Shown here piece after piece: positions 25,339 through 33,580 of a stretch of DNA of 58,547 nt. The stretch's first letter is position 1; the number at the start of each line of letters is the position of its first letter. The stretch is from Actinomycetota bacterium (GTDB taxonomy: Bacteria > Actinomycetota > Thermoleophilia > Gaiellales > Gaiellaceae). The stretch spans positions 1 through 58,547 of the forward strand of contig VAXU01000163.1 in the NCBI GenBank assembly GCA_005885125.1. Reading direction: 5' to 3'. Under the pieces are notes generated by a model, which was not told the origin of the DNA, did no database searches, and saw only the letters and a program-made list of their open reading frames with translations. Made by a program: the position numbers and the translations under genes.

Positions 25339-25644
25339 TTATTCCAGCGGGGGGTTCTGCACGTTGTGCTCGGTCGCGTACGCGTTCGTCAGCTCGTTCA
25401 CCTTGTCGATCCCTTCGCCGTAGGCGTAGTTGATCGGGACGAACGCCTGCCACTTGTCCGGCAGCGCGTCCTCGGGAAAGATCGCCTCCACCGGGCACTC
25501 GGGCTCGCACGCCCCGCAGTCGATGCACTCCTCGGGATCGATGACGAGGATGCGGTCCGCCTGATGGATGCAGTCGACAGGGCACACGTCGACGCAGGAC
25601 AGGTCTTTGATGTCGATACAGGGCTCGGCGATGATGTACGTCAC
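25339..25644 (-). CDS. fdxA: 7-Fe ferredoxin (FdxA type)
   Basis: A 101-residue ferredoxin. The N-terminal cluster motif CIDIKDLSCVDVCPVDCI carries the 3Fe-4S/4Fe-4S cysteines and CIDCGACEPECPVEAI the second cluster. The C-terminal tail (AFVPINYAYGEGIDKVNELT) is typical of actinobacterial and Thermus 7-Fe ferredoxins. It is a low-potential cytoplasmic electron carrier. The GTG start at 25644 was chosen because MTYIIAEPCID is the canonical opening; the frame stays open upstream but that part has no homology. Confidence 0.93.
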   Translation of the reverse strand: MTYIIAEPCIDIKDLSCVDVCPVDCIHQADRILVIDPEECIDCGACEPECPVEAIFPEDALPDKWQAFVPINYAYGEGIDKVNELTNAYATEHNVQNPPLE

Positions 25645-25697
25645 TAGGCGGCTCACTCTACTCAAGGGGGTAGCGCCGAGGCGCCCCCGAGTCGACG

Positions 25698-26003
25698 CTA
25701 GGCGGTCAGCTCCTCGACGAGCTGAGCGGCTCGCTCCTGCAACGCGTTCTTGACGACCACCTGGTCGAATCCGGCGGCATGCGCTCGTCGCAATCCGGAC
25801 GTGTCGGTGTGACCGCCGAACCCGAGAATTGGACAATCGGGATACGCGTCCGCGACCTCCTCCGGATCGACCCGCGAGATGTCCGCGATCACCAGGTCGG
25901 GCCAGTCGACACTGTCCGTCGTCACGAGGTGGTGGCCCGGCAGGAGCGCCTCCAGCTTCCCCCTGAAGAACGTGTCGACCCCACAGAGCAGGATCGTGGC
26001 CAC
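25698..26003 (-). CDS. Receiver-like single-domain protein
   Basis: A protein of about 101 residues: MATILLCGVDTFFRGKLEALL..., VDWPDLVIADISRVDPEEVADAYPDCPILGFGGHTD, AGFDQVVVKNALQERAAQLVEEL. The strand-helix rhythm, an Asp after the third hydrophobic strand (LVIADIS) and a Lys after the fifth (VVVKNAL) fit a CheY-like receiver. The usual N-terminal acidic pair is replaced by CGVD, so phosphorylation is doubtful. The GTG start at 26003 was chosen from this fold. It is divergent from the Rieske gene with 59 bases between. Confidence 0.7.
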   Translation of the reverse strand: MATILLCGVDTFFRGKLEALLPGHHLVTTDSVDWPDLVIADISRVDPEEVADAYPDCPILGFGGHTDTSGLRRAHAAGFDQVVVKNALQERAAQLVEELTA

Positions 26004-26048
26004 GGCGGGAGCGTAGCGCCGCGCACAATCTCTGAGCAAGGCCGTTGC

Positions 26049-26054
26049 TAGGGT
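26049..26054 (+). promoter_or_regulatory. -10 box of the Rieske protein gene
   Basis: TAGGGT lies 8 bases before the ATG at 26063, the leaderless spacing seen at other first genes. Confidence 0.35.
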
Positions 26055-26062
26055 CGTCAGAC

Positions 26063-26389
26063 ATGGCGGACGACGGCTTCGTCACGGTGGCTCGGCTGGA
26101 CGACATCCCGGCGGGGTCGGTCACCTCGGTGCGGGCCGGCGAGGAGGAGATCGCGCTGGCGCACTGCGACGGCGGCTTCTATGCGGTCCAGGGACACTGC
26201 CTCCACCTGCAGGGGCCGCTCGGCGAGGGGCACCTGGAGGGCTGTGTCCTCACCTGCCCCTGGCACGGCTGGCAGTACGACGTCCGGACGGGGAAGAACG
26301 AGTTCGACCTCGCGATCCAGCTCCGCACGTACGACGTCCAGGTCGAGAACGGAGAGGTCCGCGTCAGAGTCTCGGCCGGATCGGGGTGA
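26063..26389 (+). CDS. Rieske-type 2Fe-2S ferredoxin
   Basis: A 108-residue soluble Rieske protein. The cluster ligands are in GHCLHLQGPLGEG (C-x-H) and CPWHGWQYDVRTG (C-x2-H), with 16 residues between. The rest matches NirD/BphF-like small Rieske ferredoxins that pass electrons to oxygenases or act alone. No oxygenase or reductase gene is adjacent, so the partner is unknown. The next gene begins one base after its stop. Confidence 0.92.
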   Translation: MADDGFVTVARLDDIPAGSVTSVRAGEEEIALAHCDGGFYAVQGHCLHLQGPLGEGHLEGCVLTCPWHGWQYDVRTGKNEFDLAIQLRTYDVQVENGEVRVRVSAGSG

Positions 26390-26390
26390 G

Positions 26391-26789
26391 GTGTCAGAGT
26401 CACGCGATCCCAGAAGCGACGCCGAACGGACGCGCGGGCGAAGCCCGCACGTCCTCCAAGCGGCGTCGCCGAGTCGACGCCTTGAAACGGGCCTGGAGCT
26501 GATCCGGGCGGGCGAGTACTTCGCAGCGCACGAAGAGCTGGAGGACGCCTGGCGCGCGGCGCCGAGCGAGGAGCGCGACTTTCTGCAAGGCCTCGTGCAC
26601 GTCGCGGTTGCGTGGTACCAGGCGGGGCGCGGCCGACGAATCGGGACCGAGCGGCAGCTGGCGAAAGCGATCCGCCGGCTCCAGCCGTACGCGCCCGCGC
26701 ACCGCGGCGTCGAGCTCGAGCCGTTGCTCGCACAGCTCCGCGAGCTACACGCCCGCGGTTCGCTCGAGCTGCCGCCGCCGCGCCTCTAG
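26391..26789 (+). CDS. DUF309 family protein with a repeat-derived N terminus
   Basis: Up to 132 residues. The DUF309 core is complete: IRAGEYFAAHEELEDAWR, EERDFLQGLVHVAVAWYQA and AIRRLQPYAP. The family is widespread, helical and of unknown function. With the GTG at 26391, one base after the Rieske stop, the first 30 or so residues are encoded by a family-B double hairpin and look unlike any protein. There is no ATG/GTG/TTG between the repeat and the core, so either this GTG or a CTG just before LIRAGEY is used. The end overlaps the convergent ccdA gene by 4 bases. Confidence 0.8.
   Translation: MSESRDPRSDAERTRGRSPHVLQAASPSRRLETGLELIRAGEYFAAHEELEDAWRAAPSEERDFLQGLVHVAVAWYQAGRGRRIGTERQLAKAIRRLQPYAPAHRGVELEPLLAQLRELHARGSLELPPPRL
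26428..26481 (-). repeat. Double-hairpin repeat family B, copy inside the DUF309 reading frame
   Basis: On the minus strand: a hairpin with arms GGCGTCG/CGACGCC (26481-26462), a short spacer, then a hairpin with 12-base arms around TTC (26454-26428). The latter differs from the copy at 21468-21494 by a single base. Orientation is opposite to the surrounding gene. Confidence 0.8.
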
Positions 26790-27496
26790 AGCCCGCCGAG
26801 CCCGATCGCGTCGAGCACGCGGTTCAGCGCGACGCGCAGCCACCAGTCGCGGTGGAAGAACAGCAAGAGGCCAAGCGTCACGAGCACTGCGCCGCTGACG
26901 CGCTGGATGACGATGTAGTGATCGCGAACCCAGCGAAACACCGACATCGCGCGCGCAAACGCGATCCCGGCGAGCAGAAACGCGAACCCGAGCCCTGCCG
27001 AGTATGCAACGAGGAGGATCGAGCCGCGCACGACCGTGCGCGAGTTGGCGGCCAGCACGAGGATCCCGGCGAGCACGGTGCCGATGCAGGGCGCGGCGCA
27101 GACCGCAAACGCGCCGCCGAGCAACAGGCTCGACCCGGTCCGGTGAGAGCGCATCAGCAGACCCGGCGCGACAACACGCTCGGGCCACGGCAGCAGGCCC
27201 ATGAACACGAGGCCGAGCACCACGAGGACGAAGCCGGCGATCTCGAGCTGCCGGTCGCTGTTCACGATGCCGCCGATAGCCGCGGCCGCCGCGCCGAGGA
27301 CGACGAAGACAGCCGTGAAGCCCAGGATGAACGGGAGGCTGGCGACCACGACGCGCCTGGCCATCCGCGGCTCTCCGAGCCGGTTCGCCTCCACCGAGGA
27401 GATCGCAGACAGGTAGCCCGGAACGAGCGGCAGCACGCACGGCGTCACGACCGAGACGAGACCGGCCGCGAACGCGACGGGAATCCGGTCCCACAT
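26786..27496 (-). CDS. ccdA: Cytochrome c biogenesis protein CcdA
   Basis: A 236-residue polytopic membrane protein with about six helices. The redox-active cysteines lie in VVTPCVLPLVPGYLSA (first helix) and AVCAAPCIGTVLAGIL (fourth). CcdA relays electrons from cytoplasmic thioredoxin across the membrane to an extracytoplasmic thioredoxin-like protein, here probably the TlpA/ResA protein encoded two genes upstream. The ATG overlaps the ccmH-type stop (ATGA), so it is the last gene of the long minus-strand operon. Confidence 0.93.
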   Translation of the reverse strand: MWDRIPVAFAAGLVSVVTPCVLPLVPGYLSAISSVEANRLGEPRMARRVVVASLPFILGFTAVFVVLGAAAAAIGGIVNSDRQLEIAGFVLVVLGLVFMGLLPWPERVVAPGLLMRSHRTGSSLLLGGAFAVCAAPCIGTVLAGILVLAANSRTVVRGSILLVAYSAGLGFAFLLAGIAFARAMSVFRWVRDHYIVIQRVSGAVLVTLGLLLFFHRDWWLRVALNRVLDAIGLGGL

Positions 27497-27966
27497 CAGC
27501 TGTCGAAACGCGCGAGTTCTTCGTCGAGGCGGCGCTCGAGCGCAGGGTCAAGTGGGCCTCGACCGTTCAGCGACGGATCGAGCTTCGGCTCCGGCTCACG
27601 ACGTCGCGACCAGCGCCATGCTGCAAGGCCGACGGCGACCGCTGCCACAAGGATCCCGCCGAGCGGTACCCACCACGCGAGCAGCCCGAAGCCGCTCTTC
27701 GGCGGCGCGGCGAGGATCGACGGACCGTAGCTCGCGACGAGCGCGTCCTTGATCGTGCAGTCGGACTCGCCTGCCCGGATCCGCCCGCGGATGACTCGCT
27801 TGATCTGTTGCGCCGCCGGCGAGTCCGACTGGTCCAGGGTCGTGCCGCACACGGGACACATCACCTGGCCCTCGAGCTGGGCCTGCGTCGGGTGCGAGTT
27901 GCACGCGAGCGCGGACGGCGCCAACAACAGCGCCAGCACGGCGGCGACGACGGTCGACGGGATCAC
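27496..27966 (-). CDS. CcmH/CycL-type cytochrome c maturation protein
   Basis: A 156-residue protein with a signal or anchor helix at the N terminus (VVAAVLALLLAPSALA) and a second helix at about residues 95-115 (GLLAWWVPLGGILVAAVAVG). The active-site pair is VMCPVCGTTLDQSDSP, followed by the three-helix CcmH fold (RVIRGRIRAGESDCTIKDALVASYGPSIL). It would reduce or hold apocytochrome c before haem attachment. The GTG start overlaps the thioredoxin-like gene's stop (GTGA). The combination with CcdA and a TlpA protein is a c-type maturation module, although no haem lyase is in the window. Confidence 0.9.
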   Translation of the reverse strand: MIPSTVVAAVLALLLAPSALACNSHPTQAQLEGQVMCPVCGTTLDQSDSPAAQQIKRVIRGRIRAGESDCTIKDALVASYGPSILAAPPKSGFGLLAWWVPLGGILVAAVAVGLAAWRWSRRREPEPKLDPSLNGRGPLDPALERRLDEELARFDS

Positions 27967-28502
27967 GACTGCGCGATCTGCCGGAGGTAGCGCGGCAGAT
28001 CCTCCTCGACGACGAGTTGCCCGACCACCTTCCCTCTCCGGTCGATGAAGAAGATCTTCGGGATCGGAAGCCCGCCCCAGCGCGAAAGCACCTTGCCGTC
28101 GCCGTCGTGCACGCTCGGGTATGTGATCCCGTGTCTGCGCTGCCACGTGCGTGCGTCGGGCCCGTAGTCCTTCGTGTTCACGCCGAGGAAGGCTACGCGA
28201 CTGCCGTACCTCCCCATCGCCGCCTGCAGGCGCTTCGACTCGTGGATGCACGGCAGGCACCACGACGCCCAGAAATCGAGCACGATCGGCGTGCGCCCGC
28301 GCATCGACGCGAGGTCGACGCTGCCGTCGCCGCTCAACCGCTTCAGATCGAAGGCGGGCGCGACCGGATGCTTCCCCTTGTCGAGCGCCTGCGCGACGCT
28401 CTGGTTGCTGTCGTTGACGACGCGCCACACGAGCAGCGCGAGCAGCGCGAGCACGAGCGCGACGGCCAGCGCTTCCGCACCGACCCACAACTTCCGCGTC
28501 AT
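27963..28502 (-). CDS. Membrane-anchored thioredoxin-like protein (TlpA/ResA/CcmG)
   Basis: A 179-residue protein with one N-terminal transmembrane helix (residues 7-27) and an extracytoplasmic thioredoxin fold. The active site is FWASWCLPCIHESKRL (WCxxC), and the cis-proline is in GGLPIPKIFFIDRRG. It would reduce the cysteines of apocytochrome c or of CcmH with electrons supplied by CcdA. The ATG overlaps the L,D-transpeptidase stop (ATGA) and its own stop overlaps the ccmH start, so it is tightly embedded in the operon. Confidence 0.92.
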   Translation of the reverse strand: MTRKLWVGAEALAVALVLALLALLVWRVVNDSNQSVAQALDKGKHPVAPAFDLKRLSGDGSVDLASMRGRTPIVLDFWASWCLPCIHESKRLQAAMGRYGSRVAFLGVNTKDYGPDARTWQRRHGITYPSVHDGDGKVLSRWGGLPIPKIFFIDRRGKVVGQLVVEEDLPRYLRQIAQS

Positions 28503-29449
28503 CAGTTCGGGACGATGAAGACCGTCGTCCCCACGTCCACGTGGTTGAAGAGCCACTCGGCCTCAGGAATGTGCATGCGGATGCACCCATGCGAGACCGA
28601 GTAGCCGATCGACCCGTCCGAGGGTGTGCCGTGGATCCCGACGCCGGGCGCGGACAGGCCCAGCCAGCGTGTGCCGAGTGGGTTGTTCGGCCCGGGTGGG
28701 ATCGGCTTCTGTCCCTGCGCCCACGGGGATGCAGGCGGGTACCACCACGGGTTCCGCCACTTGACGACGACGGTGAACCGGCCGAGTGGCGTCGGGTACT
28801 GCGTCTGGCCCGTTGCGACGGAGAACAGACGCCAGTAGCGCATGCCTCGGTACAGGAACAGACGGTTCTCGCCGCGGTGGATGACGATCACGGGGCCGAA
28901 GTTGGTGCGCGTGATCCGCGCCTTGACGCGCTGCGCGACGAGCGGAATCGGCGTGCGCGCGTTCGCTTTCAGCGCGTCGATCGTGTCGCGGACCGCCTTG
29001 CGCTGGTTCAGCTTCACGCCGAGGCGCTCCTTGGTCAGGAACGGGTGGCCGTTGCGCAGCGACAGCTTCGAGTCGACCGGCGCGCGGTCGAACCGCTTCG
29101 CGAGCTTCACCATGAACGTGGCGGTCACGGACTGGTCGACGGTGATCTCGAGCGGAACTTCGGTGTTGGGCGGCGCGGTTGCGGCCTGGTCGACGGCGGG
29201 CTGCACGGCCGCGGTCGCACCGAGGAGGTCGGGGGTGACGAGGACGCGGGTCATGCCGAACATGAGCTCGACCGGGGTGTCGAACGCCTGCTCGACGGTC
29301 GTCGTCGCCGCCTGCGGGGTCAGGCCGCCGACACCGACGCCCCCGATCACGACGCCGGCCGCGATCGTCCCGGGCGCGTCGTCGGCCCGGACCGCGGCGG
29401 CAGGCGCCAGCAAGGCGACGATCGAGACAAGAAGAACGACGCGCTTCAC
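28502..29449 (-). CDS. L,D-transpeptidase (YkuD domain)
   Basis: A 315-residue exported cell-wall enzyme. After a signal peptide (residues 1-22) there is a domain of about 150 residues of the type placed before YkuD domains (TPQAATTTVEQAFDTPVEL; PFLTKERLGVKLN). The catalytic domain starts near NRLFLYRGMRYWRLFSVATG and ends with GIHGTPSDGSIGYSVSHGCIRM, which holds the catalytic His, Ser-His-Gly and Cys. It would form 3-3 peptidoglycan cross-links or attach proteins. GTG start overlapping the GDPD stop (GTGA). Confidence 0.92.
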   Translation of the reverse strand: MKRVVLLVSIVALLAPAAAVRADDAPGTIAAGVVIGGVGVGGLTPQAATTTVEQAFDTPVELMFGMTRVLVTPDLLGATAAVQPAVDQAATAPPNTEVPLEITVDQSVTATFMVKLAKRFDRAPVDSKLSLRNGHPFLTKERLGVKLNQRKAVRDTIDALKANARTPIPLVAQRVKARITRTNFGPVIVIHRGENRLFLYRGMRYWRLFSVATGQTQYPTPLGRFTVVVKWRNPWWYPPASPWAQGQKPIPPGPNNPLGTRWLGLSAPGVGIHGTPSDGSIGYSVSHGCIRMHIPEAEWLFNHVDVGTTVFIVPN

Positions 29450-30234
29450 GCCCTCAGACTCCCAAAGATCCGGGGATCGTTCGTGATGATACCGTCGGCA
29501 CCGGCGTCGATCAGCGTTTGCGCAGCACCCGGGTCGTCGACGGTCCAGACGTACACGGCGGCGCCGACGTCGTGCGCTCGACGAATTGCCGCGGGGGAGG
29601 CAACCGAGTAGTGGAGTGTCGCCGCCGACGCGCGTGCGCTCGCGAGCAGACCCGGGAGGCGGCGCGGAAGCGATGCGCCGATCGACGCCAGGCTCGCGCG
29701 GATGACCGGCGCAAACGGGCCGCGCCTCGAGAGGCCGAGCCGGTCGCGGGGGAGCGTGTACGAGCGCGGCAGCTCCGGCTCGAGCGCGGCCATCCGCCGG
29801 AGACTCGCACCGTCGAAGCCGCTCACCCAGGAGCGGTCGATCAGGCCGTGGCGCCGCAATGCCTCGACCACTCCCTCCTCGACGCCGCGCCGTTTGAGAT
29901 CGATCTGGAGACCGATGCGCGGCAGCCGCTCGGCGAAGAACGAGAGGGCCTCGTCGAATGTCGGCAGGTTCGGCGCGACGCGACGAACCGCCTCGAGTGT
30001 CTTGCGGCGGACGCGCCCGCGCGCCGAGCCGTGACTGATCTCACGCAGGTCGTTCGAGTGCGCGAGCACGAGCGTGCCGTCGGCGAGCGGCAGCACGTCG
30101 AGCTCGAGCATGTCGCAGCCGAGCTCGACCGCGAGCTCGAACGAGCGCAACGTATTCTCGGGTGCGAGCGCCGCTGCGCCCCGGTGGCCGACGCGCGCAA
30201 ACCGCCCGCGCGGGCGGCGAAGCTCAATTGACAC
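29446..30234 (-). CDS. Glycerophosphodiester phosphodiesterase
   Basis: A GDPD of about 262 residues. The N-terminal GHRGAAALAPENTLRSFELAVELG and LELDVLPLADGTLVLAHSNDL carry the metal ligands and catalytic histidines; GLQIDLKR and VYVWTVDDPGAAQTLIDAGADGIITNDP complete the TIM-barrel family pattern. In the second motif HS replaces the usual HD, a common variant. It has no signal peptide, so it acts in the cytoplasm on glycerophosphodiesters from lipid turnover. The GTG start at 30234 overlaps the end of the phosphatase gene by 11 bases. Confidence 0.92.
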   Translation of the reverse strand: MSIELRRPRGRFARVGHRGAAALAPENTLRSFELAVELGCDMLELDVLPLADGTLVLAHSNDLREISHGSARGRVRRKTLEAVRRVAPNLPTFDEALSFFAERLPRIGLQIDLKRRGVEEGVVEALRRHGLIDRSWVSGFDGASLRRMAALEPELPRSYTLPRDRLGLSRRGPFAPVIRASLASIGASLPRRLPGLLASARASAATLHYSVASPAAIRRAHDVGAAVYVWTVDDPGAAQTLIDAGADGIITNDPRIFGSLRA

Positions 30235-32992
30235 GCTTGATGACGACGACCGCGCAGTCGTCCGCGAGCTCGTTGTTCGCGAAGTCGCGGCAGTCGGCGA
30301 GCACCGTCTCCGCGAGATCCTGCGCTGACAGCTCGCGCCCCGCGGACACGATCGCGTCGAGCCGCGCGAAGCCGTAGAGCTCGCCCCCTCGCCGCGCCTC
30401 GAGCACGCCGTCGGTGTAGAGGACAACCGCGCCGCCGACCTCGAGCGGCTCCCGCACCTCGTCGTACTCCTCTCCAGCCTCGATCCCGAGCACGAGCCCT
30501 TGCACGTCGAGGGAGCGAACGACGCCGTCGGGGGTGACCACACGCGGCGGCGGATGCCCGGCGCCCGCACCCGCGACCTCGCCGTTGCTCCCGTCGACGA
30601 GCAGATAGACCATCGTGATGAACTTGCCGGGCGCGATCTCGCCGACGACGACGTCGTTGGCCGACTTGAGAAAGTCCCCGGGCTCGGGATGCTCGCGTGC
30701 GAGGGAGCGGAAGACGAACTTCGCCATGGCCATGTCCGCGGCAGCCTCGATTCCGTGTCCGGTCACGTCGCCGAGCACGGCGGCCAGCCGCCCGTCCTCG
30801 AGCTCGACGAAGTCGTAGACGTCGCCGCCGACCTCCACCCGGGCCGACGACTGGTAGGCGTCGCCCAGCTCGAGCCCGCGCAGCTTCGGCAGCGTTCGCG
30901 GCAGCAGCGAACGCTGCATCGTGTCGGCAAACTCTTTCTGCTGCTGGTAGAGGCGCGCGTTGTCGATCGCGAGGGCGGCCTGGCCTCCGATCGCCTCCAC
31001 CTGCTCGAGCGTCTGCTCTGTGACCGGCGTTTCGGGCCGGAGCGAGAGAACGGTCAGGGACGCGAGCACCTCCGCCGCGGTGGCGATCGGCGCCACGCCG
31101 CCCGTCCATCCGTGCTCGAGGAACGGCAGGAGGCGAGTGGCGGGCTCGCCGATCTGTTCGAGCGTCCTGCGGGACAGCATGAACGGCTCGGCGAGCCGGA
31201 ACAGCCGCTGCACAGGCTGCGCGCCGAACGGCTGCGGCTGCCACACGATTGCGCGCACTGCCTCTTCGACCCGCGCGTCGACGACGCGCATCGCGCGAGG
31301 GATGAGCACCTCGCGCCGGTCGTCCGGCATCCCGATCAGGGCGACGTCGACGTCGAGGACGTCGGTGATCGTATGGGTGACCGCAGCGAGCGTCGCTTCG
31401 AGGGAGAGGCTCTGCGCGAACGAGCGGGAGATCTCGTAGAGCGCGCCGAGCTGCTTCGCGGAAGCGCGCTCTGCGTCGAGCGCGCGCTCGCGATCCTCCC
31501 CGAGACGCTTCGTCTCCTCGTGCAGTTGCGCGTTCTGGACCGCGACCGCGAGCTGGGCGGCGAGCGCGCTCAGCAGCGCGGACTCGTTCTCCGTCAGCAC
31601 GCGCCCGTGCCGGGGGAAGACGGCGAGGAGGCCGATCGGGTCGTCCCGCACGAGCAGCGGCACCGCCGCTGCGGTATCGATCCCCGCCTCCGCAGCAGCG
31701 TCGCTGACGGCAGCGAGGCGCGGGTCCGCGCGAACGTCCTCGACGATCAGCATCCCGCGCCCACGGAACGGCCCGAGCGCAAGCTCCAGCAGTCGTTTCG
31801 CAAGGCGCGCGTGCGGCCCGGCGAGCCCGATGCCCGCGGCCGCGTACAACTGCTCGTCCTCGCGAAGGTAGACGGCGAGCCGATCGACCTCCAGTAGCTC
31901 GCCGACGCGGGCGACTGCGGTCTCGAGCGTGTGGGCGAGCGACAGCTGCGAGATCGCCTGCCCGACGACCCCGAGCAACGCGCGCGTGCGTTCGAGCTCG
32001 GCGGCCATCGTGCGCGTGCGGGCGCCGGCACGGAGTGCGTGCGCCGCGCGAACGCCGAAGGTCGCGAGCTGGGACAGCTCGGTCTCCGACGGCTCCCCGG
32101 CTGCAGGAAACAGCAGCTGCAAGACGCCCACCGGCGGGTGGCCTAGCTGGAGGGTGGCGGAGACCTCGGCGCCGCCGGGCGAACGTCCCTCGAGGGCCTC
32201 GATGCTCACCGGCGTCCGCCCGCCCAGCGCCTGCTCCGCGGCGTCGCGGGCGTCCACGAGTTCCGTGTTCATCGCCGTCAGGCAGAACGACGAGACGAGC
32301 TGGAGCTCCTGCCCCTCCTCCGCGTGCCAGAGCAGGCCCGAGAGCCCGCCGGTCGCCTCGGCGGCGAGCCGCACCACCTGGTCGGCGGTCTGCGCCTCAT
32401 CGGCGCCGGCCTCGAGTGCCTCTCCGGCGAGCGTGAGCGTCTCGCCGGCATCGGGGCCCCGCGCGGCGCCGTTCTTCCCGAACGCGCGAATCACCAGAGC
32501 CGCCTGTGCAGCGGCGAGCCGGGCGACGCGCCGCTCCGACTCGTCGAATCGAGGGCCTGCACGCAGCAGCTCGAGACTCCCGTCGACCTCGTCGCAGATG
32601 GCGACCGGAAGCTGCAGCACGGCGGTTGCGCGCGCCCGGCGCGCCGCCCGTGCGACCGAAGCCGGCAGATGCTCCAGCGAGTCGACCTCGTCAGGCGACA
32701 ACTCGTCGATCGGAACGCGCGTCCCCTCCAGCTCGGCCGCGACCGCGCTCGACGCGCTGGCGACGGCACAGGCAATGAGGTACCGGCGCTCGTCGTCGAC
32801 GACGCGCAGGACCGTGACCTCGGCGCCGGCGCCCCGGGCAGCCGCCTCGGCGATCGCCCCGAGCGCGTCGGCAATGCCCCGAGCGGACGCGACGCCCACC
32901 CCCGCCTCGGCGAGCGCCTCGAGCGCCTCCCCGGCCCGCTCCAGCGCGGCACGGGGCTCGCGCTCCCGGTGACCTGAACGCGCAGCCATCAT
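30224..32992 (-). CDS. Multi-GAF sensor PP2C (RsbU/SpoIIE-type) serine phosphatase
   Basis: A 922-residue soluble protein. Four GAF-like domains can be outlined at about residues 20-175, 180-345, 350-510 and 520-690 (for example VAVQNAQLHEETKRL and GGQAALAIDNARLYQQQ at the ends of the last two). They are followed by a PP2C/SpoIIE phosphatase at 700-922 with FADTMQRSLLPRTLP, EVGGDVYDFVELEDG, LGDVTGHG, YTDGVLEARR and DDCAVVVI, so all metal-binding aspartates are present. Such proteins dephosphorylate anti-sigma-factor antagonists in response to signals. No anti-sigma or STAS gene is nearby. First gene of the operon. Confidence 0.93.
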   Translation of the reverse strand: MMAARSGHREREPRAALERAGEALEALAEAGVGVASARGIADALGAIAEAAARGAGAEVTVLRVVDDERRYLIACAVASASSAVAAELEGTRVPIDELSPDEVDSLEHLPASVARAARRARATAVLQLPVAICDEVDGSLELLRAGPRFDESERRVARLAAAQAALVIRAFGKNGAARGPDAGETLTLAGEALEAGADEAQTADQVVRLAAEATGGLSGLLWHAEEGQELQLVSSFCLTAMNTELVDARDAAEQALGGRTPVSIEALEGRSPGGAEVSATLQLGHPPVGVLQLLFPAAGEPSETELSQLATFGVRAAHALRAGARTRTMAAELERTRALLGVVGQAISQLSLAHTLETAVARVGELLEVDRLAVYLREDEQLYAAAGIGLAGPHARLAKRLLELALGPFRGRGMLIVEDVRADPRLAAVSDAAAEAGIDTAAAVPLLVRDDPIGLLAVFPRHGRVLTENESALLSALAAQLAVAVQNAQLHEETKRLGEDRERALDAERASAKQLGALYEISRSFAQSLSLEATLAAVTHTITDVLDVDVALIGMPDDRREVLIPRAMRVVDARVEEAVRAIVWQPQPFGAQPVQRLFRLAEPFMLSRRTLEQIGEPATRLLPFLEHGWTGGVAPIATAAEVLASLTVLSLRPETPVTEQTLEQVEAIGGQAALAIDNARLYQQQKEFADTMQRSLLPRTLPKLRGLELGDAYQSSARVEVGGDVYDFVELEDGRLAAVLGDVTGHGIEAAADMAMAKFVFRSLAREHPEPGDFLKSANDVVVGEIAPGKFITMVYLLVDGSNGEVAGAGAGHPPPRVVTPDGVVRSLDVQGLVLGIEAGEEYDEVREPLEVGGAVVLYTDGVLEARRGGELYGFARLDAIVSAGRELSAQDLAETVLADCRDFANNELADDCAVVVIKRVN

Positions 32993-33046
32993 CCCGACCC
33001 GGGGAAAGTATCGCCGAGCCGACGGAGCAGAGCCAGACCGGCCCCT

Positions 33047-33052
33047 TACAAT
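33047..33052 (+). promoter_or_regulatory. -10 box of the small membrane protein gene
   Basis: TACAAT lies 6 bases before the ATG at 33059, so the mRNA would begin at the start codon. Confidence 0.45.
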
Positions 33053-33058
33053 CCGCGG

Positions 33059-33295
33059 ATGGCCCAGCCAGCCCGCCGCGTGGTCGCACCGCCGGAGGAT
33101 CCGCCGCTCGATCCGTCAGCTGCCCAGCACGCGTATCGCCACTACCGCGCGAAGCGGCGTGCCCGCGTCGAGCGGCGTCGCGAGCGGGCACGCGCGCGGC
33201 TTCGCTTCCTCGTCGCGGCGGTGATTCTGACGGCGTTCGCGATCGCACTGCTGGTCGTGCTGTGGCACGCCGTCCAGCGGGTCTTCGGTCTGTAA
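33059..33295 (+). CDS. Small basic single-pass membrane protein
   Basis: A 78-residue protein: a proline-rich N terminus, a strongly basic stretch (RHYRAKRRARVERRRERARARL) and one C-terminal transmembrane helix (LVAAVILTAFAIALLVVLW). The positive residues before the helix predict a cytoplasmic N terminus. Function unknown. The -10 box at leaderless spacing and the convergent small gene 6 bases beyond support it as a real gene. Confidence 0.65.
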   Translation: MAQPARRVVAPPEDPPLDPSAAQHAYRHYRAKRRARVERRRERARARLRFLVAAVILTAFAIALLVVLWHAVQRVFGL

Positions 33296-33301
33296 CTCCT
33301 A

Positions 33302-33514
33302 CTAGAGGGTGTGGCGTTCCCGCGTGAACGGATGCCAGTCCGTCCGTTCCCACGCATCGCCGCCGCACATCGGGCAGCGCGGGAGCTTCGTGTGGACCGT
33401 CACGCCGTAACCGCAGTCCGAGCAGTGGAACTCGCCCTTGGCCGGGGCGCCCATCGACCAGAACGGGACGTACTCATCGGAAGAACTGACCCTCGGTATG
33501 CCAGTCGCGTCCAT
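33302..33514 (-). CDS. Small zinc-ribbon protein
   Basis: A 70-residue protein with two CxxC pairs, FHCSDCGYGVTVHTKLPRCPMCGG, forming a rubredoxin-like zinc ribbon. The N terminus (MDATGIPRVSSSDEYVPFWSMG) is not conserved in any family I recognise. Similar short ribbons occur as stand-alone proteins near housekeeping genes in actinobacteria; function unknown. It converges on the 78-residue membrane protein gene. The frame stays open upstream, but the ribbon plus ATG 33514 is the convincing part. Confidence 0.75.
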   Translation of the reverse strand: MDATGIPRVSSSDEYVPFWSMGAPAKGEFHCSDCGYGVTVHTKLPRCPMCGGDAWERTDWHPFTRERHTL

Positions 33515-33580
33515 CCCAGAACCCCTAGGAAGGATCCCTTTCGGCGACGTGCGGGTGCTGAGTTGCCCATACTGAGGCCC

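Noticed and set aside
30500-31897. Long plus-strand open frame opposite the GAF/PP2C gene
   Set aside because: It is a shadow of the phosphatase gene's third-position GC; the minus strand has four GAF domains and all PP2C motifs.
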